Assembly: GCA_023416965.1 (NCBI GenBank)
Contig: JAEZGJ010000040.1
Span: 1-5,373 of the forward strand
Reading direction: 5' to 3'
DNA length: 5,373 nucleotides
Source of the DNA: Pseudomonadota bacterium
GTDB taxonomy: Bacteria > Pseudomonadota > Alphaproteobacteria > Rhizobiales > Phreatobacteraceae
This document shows, one piece after another, positions 1 to 5,373 of the stretch; position 1 is the first letter of the stretch, and every line of letters begins with the position of its first letter. The position numbers and the translations under genes are program-made. The notes beneath the pieces are model-generated. The model did not search any database. It was not told where the DNA came from and saw only the letters and a list, made by a program, of their open reading frames with translations.

Positions 1-2422
1 CCTCGACGGCGCTCCAGGCGGCGCGTGCGCCGGGCCCGATGAAGACCACCGCCTCCAGCGCCTCGCCGCGGTAGGCAGCCGCCCGGTACAGCCCGCGGCC
101 GGGATCGCTGACCTCCGCAACGGTGCCGCCCTCGCCGGCGAGGCGGCGGATCAGCGCCGGCGCGTCCGGAGGTTCCGTCGCGGCGAAGAGGAGCCCCGCC
201 CCGCCGGCCACGGCGACCTTCGTCCAGATTAGACCCCCCGGAGCCTCGGCGGCACAACGGGCGACCAGGAAGCCGTCGGTCGCGACCTCCACGCGCGACA
301 CCGCCACCGGCGTCGCCTTCATCTCCGGCTGGCCGGAGAAGGGGTCGGTCGCCGCCTGGACCAGCGCGCCGATCCGCGCCGCGGCGGCGGTCTCTCCGGT
401 CCAGTGGATCGGGGCGAAGACCTCGCCGCGGGCCTGGCCCGGATCGAGCGTGACGCGCAGCCGCGCCGTCCCGTGGGCGGTGTCGAGCCGCGCGACGTCG
501 CCCTCGCCGAGACCCAGATGGGCCGCATCGCCCGGATGAATGGCGACGAGCGGCTCGGGGCTGTGGCGGCCGAGGGTCGGCGCCTTCCCCGTCCGCGTCA
601 TGGTGTGCCACTGGTCGCGCAGGCGCCCCGTATTGAGCAGGAAAGGCCGCTCGGCGTCCGGGCTCTCGGCGAGGGCCGGCGAGGCGATGGCGACGAGACG
701 GGCGCGCCGGTCGGCGGTGAAGAAGCCGCCGGCGGCGAAGAAGCGCGTCTCGGTGCGCTCGCCCGGCCTGCGCACCGGCCACTGCACCGGCTGGAGAGCG
801 TCGTAACCGGCATCGGACAGGCCGGCGATACCGGTAAGGTCCAAGTCGCGCGTGCCGCGATTCTCGAAGGCCGAGAGCGCCGCATGTTCGCGGAAGACGG
901 CGGCGGGTCCGGTCCAGGAGAAGGCCTCGCCGAAGCCGAGCCGCCGGGCGACCCCGGCGATGATCCACCAGTCGGGCCTGACTTCGCCCGGCAGCGCCAG
1001 GAAGGGCCGCTGACGGGTGATGCGGCGTTCGGAATTGGTCACCGTGCCGTCCTTCTCGCCCCAGGCGGCGGCCGGCAGGAGGATATGCGCCCCCGCATTC
1101 ACCGTGTCGTTGGACAGCATGTTCTCTGAGACGACGAGCAGATCGAGCCCGGCCATGGCGCGACGCACGTGATCGGCGCGCGGCATGCTGGCGGCCGGGT
1201 TGGTGCCCATGACCCAGAGCGCCCGGATCTCGCCGCGGGCGATGGCGTCGAACATCTGCACGGCTTTCAGGCCCTCGCGCTCGGCCATGCGCGGCGCGCC
1301 CCAGAAGCGGCGGACGCGGTCGATGTCGCTGGCGGTGAAGCCCATATGGGCCGCGAGCATGTTGGCGAGGCCGCCGACCTCCCGCCCGCCCATGGCGTTG
1401 GGCTGGCCGGTGAGCGAGAAGGGGCCCATGCCCGGCCGCCCGATGCGACCGGTGGCGAGATGCACGTTGAGGATGGCGGAGACCTTGTCGGTGCCCTGGG
1501 CCGACTGGTTGACGCCCTGGCTGTAGAGGGTCACTGCCCTCCCGGTCGACGCGAACCAGGCGAAGAGCCGCGCCACGTCGTCCGCGGGCAGGCCCGTCGC
1601 GGCCGCCGTGGCTGCAAGGGTCGGGGCGATCTCGCGGGCGCGGACCAGCGCCTCGTCGAACCCGGTCGTGTGGGCGGCGAGCCAGGCCTCGTCCAGCCCG
1701 CCGGTATCCGCCAGATGGACCAGGAGCCCCGCGAACAGCACGGCGTCGGTGCCCGGGCGGATCTGCAGGACGAGATCGGCCTCGGCCGCAGTCGCGGTGC
1801 GGCGCGGATCGATGACGACGATGCGGGCGCCGCGCGTCTGCTGGTTCGCCACCATGCGCTGCCAGAGGATCGGGTGACACCAGGCGGCGTTGGAGCCGAC
1901 CAGGACGAGGAGGTCGGCCTCGTCGAGGTCCTCGTAGGTGCCCGGCACGGTGTCGGAGCCGAAGGCGCGGCGGTGGCCGGCGACCGAAGAAGCCATGCAC
2001 AGGCGCGAATTGGTATCGACATTGGCGGTGCCGACGAAGCCCTTCATCAGCTTGTTGGCGACGTAATAGTCCTCGGTGAGGAGCTGGCCCGAGAGGTAGA
2101 GCGCGGTGGCATCCGGCCCGCCCTGCCGGATGGCGCGCTGGAAGCCCTCGGCGACGGCATCGAGCGCGGTGTCCCAGGACACCCGTTCCATGCTGCCGGA
2201 ACGCGTCCGCATCATCGGATGGAGAAGGCGGCCCTCGAGGCCGAGCGTCTCGCCGAGCGCCGAACCCTTGACGCAAAGCCGGCCGCGATTGGCGGAATGG
2301 GCCGGATCGCCGGCGATGGTGACGCCGCCGCCGGCATCGACGCCAGCGAGGACGCCACAGCCGACGCCGCAATAGGGGCAGGCGGTGGCGACCGGGCGGG
2401 GCAGAGGCGATTGTGCCGTCAT
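1..2422 (-). CDS. nasA: Assimilatory nitrate reductase catalytic subunit (NasA), C terminus cut by window edge
   Basis: Molybdenum enzyme that reduces nitrate to nitrite in the cytoplasm. I translated 807 codons from the ATG to base 2 and met no stop, so the gene is intact here and runs past base 1. Residues 15-50 form the N-terminal [4Fe-4S] site (CPYCGVGC, then C50: Cys 15, 18, 22, 50). SRLCMASS places the likely Mo-ligand cysteine at 142. Molybdopterin-guanine-dinucleotide-binding stretches follow: VGSNAAWCHP (175-184), TGQPNAMGGR (338-347), MGTNPAAS (405-412) and LLPAAAWGEKDGTVTN (448-463). The C-terminal cofactor-binding domain begins near LLNTGRLRDQWHTMTRTG (595-612). There is no Tat signal, which favours a cytoplasmic assimilatory enzyme over periplasmic NapA. 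From about residue 715 the sequence leaves the catalytic fold and resembles the linker before the BFD-like [2Fe-2S] domain of long NasA proteins. Klebsiella NasA is roughly 870 residues, so perhaps 60-100 are missing. The start lies two bases after the upstream stop. Confidence 0.95.
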   Translation of the reverse strand, partial: MTAQSPLPRPVATACPYCGVGCGVLAGVDAGGGVTIAGDPAHSANRGRLCVKGSALGETLGLEGRLLHPMMRTRSGSMERVSWDTALDAVAEGFQRAIRQGGPDATALYLSGQLLTEDYYVANKLMKGFVGTANVDTNSRLCMASSVAGHRRAFGSDTVPGTYEDLDEADLLVLVGSNAAWCHPILWQRMVANQQTRGARIVVIDPRRTATAAEADLVLQIRPGTDAVLFAGLLVHLADTGGLDEAWLAAHTTGFDEALVRAREIAPTLAATAAATGLPADDVARLFAWFASTGRAVTLYSQGVNQSAQGTDKVSAILNVHLATGRIGRPGMGPFSLTGQPNAMGGREVGGLANMLAAHMGFTASDIDRVRRFWGAPRMAEREGLKAVQMFDAIARGEIRALWVMGTNPAASMPRADHVRRAMAGLDLLVVSENMLSNDTVNAGAHILLPAAAWGEKDGTVTNSERRITRQRPFLALPGEVRPDWWIIAGVARRLGFGEAFSWTGPAAVFREHAALSAFENRGTRDLDLTGIAGLSDAGYDALQPVQWPVRRPGERTETRFFAAGGFFTADRRARLVAIASPALAESPDAERPFLLNTGRLRDQWHTMTRTGKAPTLGRHSPEPLVAIHPGDAAHLGLGEGDVARLDTAHGTARLRVTLDPGQARGEVFAPIHWTGETAAAARIGALVQAATDPFSGQPEMKATPVAVSRVEVATDGFLVARCAAEAPGGLIWTKVAVAGGAGLLFAATEPPDAPALIRRLAGEGGTVAEVSDPGRGLYRAAAYRGEALEAVVFIGPGARAAWSAVE

Positions 2423-2424
2423 GG

Positions 2425-3633
2425 TCACGCGGCCTCCGCCAGGGCGCGGCCGAAGATCAGGCCGTCGCGCAGGGTCCCGAGGGGACGGCCGGAACGGATG
2501 AGGTCGAGATACCAGGGGCCCTCCCCCGTCTCGCCGTAGAGCAGGGCGCCGACGAGGGCGCCGCCGCGCAGCACCAGCTTGCGGTAGGTGCCGAGGGCGG
2601 GATCGCGCCAGACGACGGTCTCGGCGTCCGGCCCGCCCTCGAAGTCCCCGGCGGAGAAGACGGGGATGCCGGAGACCTTGGGGTTGGTGGCCAGCACCGT
2701 GCCCTCGTAGGTCGCGGGCCGGCCGGACAGGTTCCGGGCGAGCACGCGGGCCTGCTCAAGCGCCGGCTCCACCAGGCCGTAGCAGATGCCGCGATGCTCG
2801 GCGCATTCGCCGATGGCGTGGATGGCGGGATCGGATGTGGCGAGACGATCGTCGACGAGGACGCCGCGGCCGGTGGCGAGGCCCGCCTCGCGGGCCAGGG
2901 TGGCGTTGGGCCGGATGCCGACGGCGCAGACCACGAGGTCGGCGGGAAGCAGCCGGCCGTCGGAGAGGCGGAGGCCCGCGACCTGTCCCTCACCCTCGAC
3001 GGCGGCAGTGTCGGCACCGAGTTCGACCGTGATGCCGCGCGCCTCCAGCGCCGCCTTCAGGAGGGCCGCGGCCTCGGCGTCGAGTTGGCGCTCCATCAGC
3101 CGGTCCATCAGGTGGACGAGGGTGACCCGCGTGCCGCCGGCGGCGAGGCCCGTGGCCGCCTCGATGCCGAGGAGGCCGCCGCCGATCACCACGGCGCGCC
3201 GCGCCGGACCCGCGGCGGCCAGCATGGCGTCGACGTCGGCATGGTCGCGGAAGGTGACGACGCCGGGCAAGTCCATGCCGGGCTTGGGCAGGCGAATCGG
3301 ATCGGAACCGGTGGCGAGCACGAGCTGCGCGTAGGGCAGGCGGGCGCCGTCCTCCAGCACGACCTGGCGGTTATCCCGGTCGACGGCGACGGCGCGGCGG
3401 CCGTAGACCAGCGTGACCCCCTGGCGCTCCCACCATGTCAGAGGCTTCAGCTCGGTCTCCTCGCGGGCCATCTCCCCGGCGAGGACGGAGGAGAGCAGGA
3501 CGCGGTTGTAGGCGAGATGCGGCTCCGCCCCGACGACGAGGATGGAATAGCGGCCGAGCGCCACCCGCCCGAGTTCCTCGACGAGCCGCGCGGCGGCCAT
3601 TCCGTTGCCGATGACGACGAGCGGTTCGGACAT
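2425..3633 (-). CDS. NirB-like FAD/NAD(P)H oxidoreductase, probable electron-transfer subunit of assimilatory nitrate reductase (Klebsiella NasC type)
   Basis: A 402-residue pyridine nucleotide-disulfide oxidoreductase-fold flavoprotein. It probably takes electrons from NADH and passes them to NasA. The first FAD dinucleotide-binding loop is VVIGNGMAA (6-14), where the third glycine is alanine. ATGSDP is at 107-112, the NAD-binding loop VVIGGGLLGIEAA at 148-160, AVGIRPN at 237-243 and the second FAD motif IGECAEHRG at 274-282. NPKVSGIPVFSAGD (317-330) is characteristic of NirB rather than of other members of the fold. Full NirB is about 800 residues or more; this protein ends after the FAD/NAD part and lacks the BFD-like [2Fe-2S] and siroheme/[4Fe-4S] domains. 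Its cysteines (236, 277, 284) form no cluster motif, so it cannot reduce nitrite itself. It sits 11 bases after the ATPase gene with only a weak ribosome binding site, and directly before nasA. Databases may call such proteins nitrite reductase large subunit, which would be misleading. Confidence 0.88.
   Translation of the reverse strand: MSEPLVVIGNGMAAARLVEELGRVALGRYSILVVGAEPHLAYNRVLLSSVLAGEMAREETELKPLTWWERQGVTLVYGRRAVAVDRDNRQVVLEDGARLPYAQLVLATGSDPIRLPKPGMDLPGVVTFRDHADVDAMLAAAGPARRAVVIGGGLLGIEAATGLAAGGTRVTLVHLMDRLMERQLDAEAAALLKAALEARGITVELGADTAAVEGEGQVAGLRLSDGRLLPADLVVCAVGIRPNATLAREAGLATGRGVLVDDRLATSDPAIHAIGECAEHRGICYGLVEPALEQARVLARNLSGRPATYEGTVLATNPKVSGIPVFSAGDFEGGPDAETVVWRDPALGTYRKLVLRGGALVGALLYGETGEGPWYLDLIRSGRPLGTLRDGLIFGRALAEAA
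2433..2437 (-). promoter_or_regulatory. Shine-Dalgarno sequence of nasA
   Basis: Read on the minus strand this is GGAGG, ten bases before the nasA ATG and inside the last codons of the FAD oxidoreductase gene. It supports the start at 2422. The junction reads TGACCATG, so a ribosome finishing the upstream gene stops almost on the nasA start codon, which fits translational coupling. The spacing is slightly long, and the role is inferred from position only. Confidence 0.6.
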
Positions 3634-3644
3634 GGCCGCGCCCG

Positions 3645-4445
<801 letters not shown>

Positions 4446-4452
4446 CGCGGCG

Positions 4453-4458
4453 CTCCTC
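4453..4458 (-). promoter_or_regulatory. Shine-Dalgarno sequence of nrtD
   Basis: On the minus strand this reads GAGGAG, seven bases before the ATG at 4445. It overlaps the nrtB stop codon (TGA at 4459-4457), so termination of nrtB and initiation of nrtD are physically linked. It decides the nrtD start against the much longer open frame that reaches back to 4895. Confidence 0.75.
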
Positions 4459-5365
4459 AGTTCGCGGCCGTGCCGCGGGTGACGATGGTCGCGAGGCCGG
4501 CGATCAGGCGGTCGAGGACGAAGCCGACCAGGCCGATATAGACGAGCGCGACGATGATGTCGGAGAGCTTGGAGGAATTCCACGCGTCCCAGATGAAGAA
4601 GCCGATGCCGATACCGCCGGTGAGCATCTCGGCGGCGACGATGGCGAGCCAGGCGAGGCCGACGCCGATCCTCAAGCCCGTGAAGATGTAGGGCGCCGCC
4701 GACGGCAGCATGATCTTCCAGAAGAACTCGATCTGGTTCAGCCGCAGCACGGCGGCGACGTTGCGGTAGTCCTGCGGGATGTTGCGGATGCCCACCGAGG
4801 TATTGATCAGGATCGGCCAGATCGCCGTGATGAAGATGACGAAGATGGCGCTGGGATTGGCGTCGCGGAAGGCGGCGAGCGAGATCGGCAGCCAAGCCAG
4901 CGGCGGCACCGTGCGCAGCACCTGGAAGATCGGGTCGAGGCCGCGCATGGCCCAGGTCGACTGGCCGACGACGGTGCCGACGACGATGCCGACGATCGCG
5001 GCGAGGCCGAAGCCGATGGCGACGCGCTGCAGCGAGGTCATGACGCGCCAGCCCAGCCCCATGTCCTGGCTGCCGGCGACGAAGAAGGGATCGAGGATCA
5101 GGTCGCTGGAATCGCGCCAGACCTGGCTCGGCGAGGGGAGGGTGGCGCCCGAGCCGGAGCAGAGGATTTCCCAGACGAGCAGGATCAGCGCCAGGGTGAG
5201 GAGGGGCGGCACCACGGCGCTCGTGACGGCGACGAGCCGCGGCTTCAGCCGCTCCAGCCGGCTCGGCGCGGGGGCGGGCGACAACGCCACCACCTCCGCC
5301 TTGGGCGGCGGCCCTGCGGCGACATCGGGCATGGTGTCGACGGCTCTCAATGCGGGTCGGGACAT
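4457..5365 (-). CDS. nrtB: Nitrate/nitrite ABC transporter permease (NrtB)
   Basis: A 302-residue inner-membrane permease of the BPD-type ABC family; two copies normally form the channel that carries nitrate from a periplasmic binding protein to the cytoplasm. Hydrophobic segments lie at about 47-67, 113-134, 172-190, 233-248 and 269-288, with a further weak one near 147-165. The cytoplasmic coupling loop that contacts the ATPase is at about 195-225 (NVAAVLRLN at 202-210, then IMLP at 218-221); its EAA signature is degenerate. The stretch YIFTGLRIGVGLAWLAIVAA (226-245) followed by GIGIGFFIWDAWNSS (251-265) is typical of NrtB rather than of taurine or sulfonate permeases. About 40 N-terminal residues are rich in proline and alanine and probably cytoplasmic. 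Met12 is an alternative start; only eight bases upstream of 5365 are visible, so the ribosome binding site cannot settle this. A binding-protein gene (nrtA) is expected upstream, outside the window. Confidence 0.93.
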   Translation of the reverse strand: MSRPALRAVDTMPDVAAGPPPKAEVVALSPAPAPSRLERLKPRLVAVTSAVVPPLLTLALILLVWEILCSGSGATLPSPSQVWRDSSDLILDPFFVAGSQDMGLGWRVMTSLQRVAIGFGLAAIVGIVVGTVVGQSTWAMRGLDPIFQVLRTVPPLAWLPISLAAFRDANPSAIFVIFITAIWPILINTSVGIRNIPQDYRNVAAVLRLNQIEFFWKIMLPSAAPYIFTGLRIGVGLAWLAIVAAEMLTGGIGIGFFIWDAWNSSKLSDIIVALVYIGLVGFVLDRLIAGLATIVTRGTAAN

Positions 5366-5373
5366 GAGCGCTC

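Noticed and set aside
404..1129. 241-codon open frame on the plus strand
   Set aside because: It is antisense to nasA in exact codon register. It is open because nasA rarely uses TTA, CTA or TCA codons; it ends precisely at the rare TCA serine codon at 1127-1129. Its product is a low-complexity Gly/Arg/Glu/Ala sequence with no family resemblance.
1531..2022. 163-codon minus-strand open frame
   Set aside because: It lies within nasA in a different frame and has a Pro/Ser/Arg-rich composition typical of out-of-frame GC-rich coding DNA. The nasA frame is continuous through the same region, so it is not a sign of a frameshift.
1169..2539. 456-codon open frame on the plus strand
   Set aside because: Same register effect over nasA, running into the end of the FAD gene. 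The nasA reading on the other strand has every expected motif of a molybdenum nitrate reductase, while this frame has none.
4446..4895. Possible 150-residue N-terminal extension of the ATPase, giving a 416-residue protein
   Set aside because: The extra part is an Arg/His-rich out-of-frame reading of nrtB. The ATG at 4445 has a good ribosome binding site and gives the normal length for the family.
5366..5373. Eight-base perfect palindrome GAGCGCTC directly before the nrtB start
   Set aside because: Too short and too close to the window edge to be called an operator or attachment site; such palindromes are frequent by chance in GC-rich DNA.

Overview
This window is a compact piece of a nitrate-assimilation operon from a GC-rich bacterium, most likely an alphaproteobacterium of the Rhizobiales type. 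That placement is inferred from base composition, codon use and gene order; no rRNA or marker gene is present. All four genes lie on the minus strand and cover almost the whole window, so transcription runs from the high-coordinate end to the low-coordinate end.

In transcription order the genes are: an inner-membrane permease of a nitrate/nitrite ABC importer (nrtB, 5365-4457); its ATPase (nrtD type, 4445-3645); a stand-alone FAD/NAD-dependent oxidoreductase resembling the N-terminal third to half of the NirB nitrite reductase large subunit (3633-2425); and the catalytic subunit of cytoplasmic assimilatory nitrate reductase (nasA, 2422 to base 1, incomplete at its C terminus). The gaps are 11, 11 and 2 bases, which points to one polycistronic mRNA with translational coupling. 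No promoter, terminator, RNA gene, repeat array or mobile element can be supported. No gene-free stretch exceeds 11 bases, apart from the 8 bases upstream of nrtB at the window edge.

The genes describe one route. Nitrate is bound outside the membrane by a substrate-binding protein (expected upstream of 5373, not seen), carried in by NrtB and NrtD, then reduced to nitrite in the cytoplasm by NasA. The FAD protein probably feeds NADH electrons to NasA, like Klebsiella NasC. Nitrite reductase is not in this window.

I found no sign of an undescribed system. The points most worth a second look are the split NirB-like electron-transfer subunit without iron-sulfur or siroheme domains, and whether nasA ends with a [2Fe-2S] domain beyond base 1. 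The long plus-strand open frames are antisense shadows of these genes.
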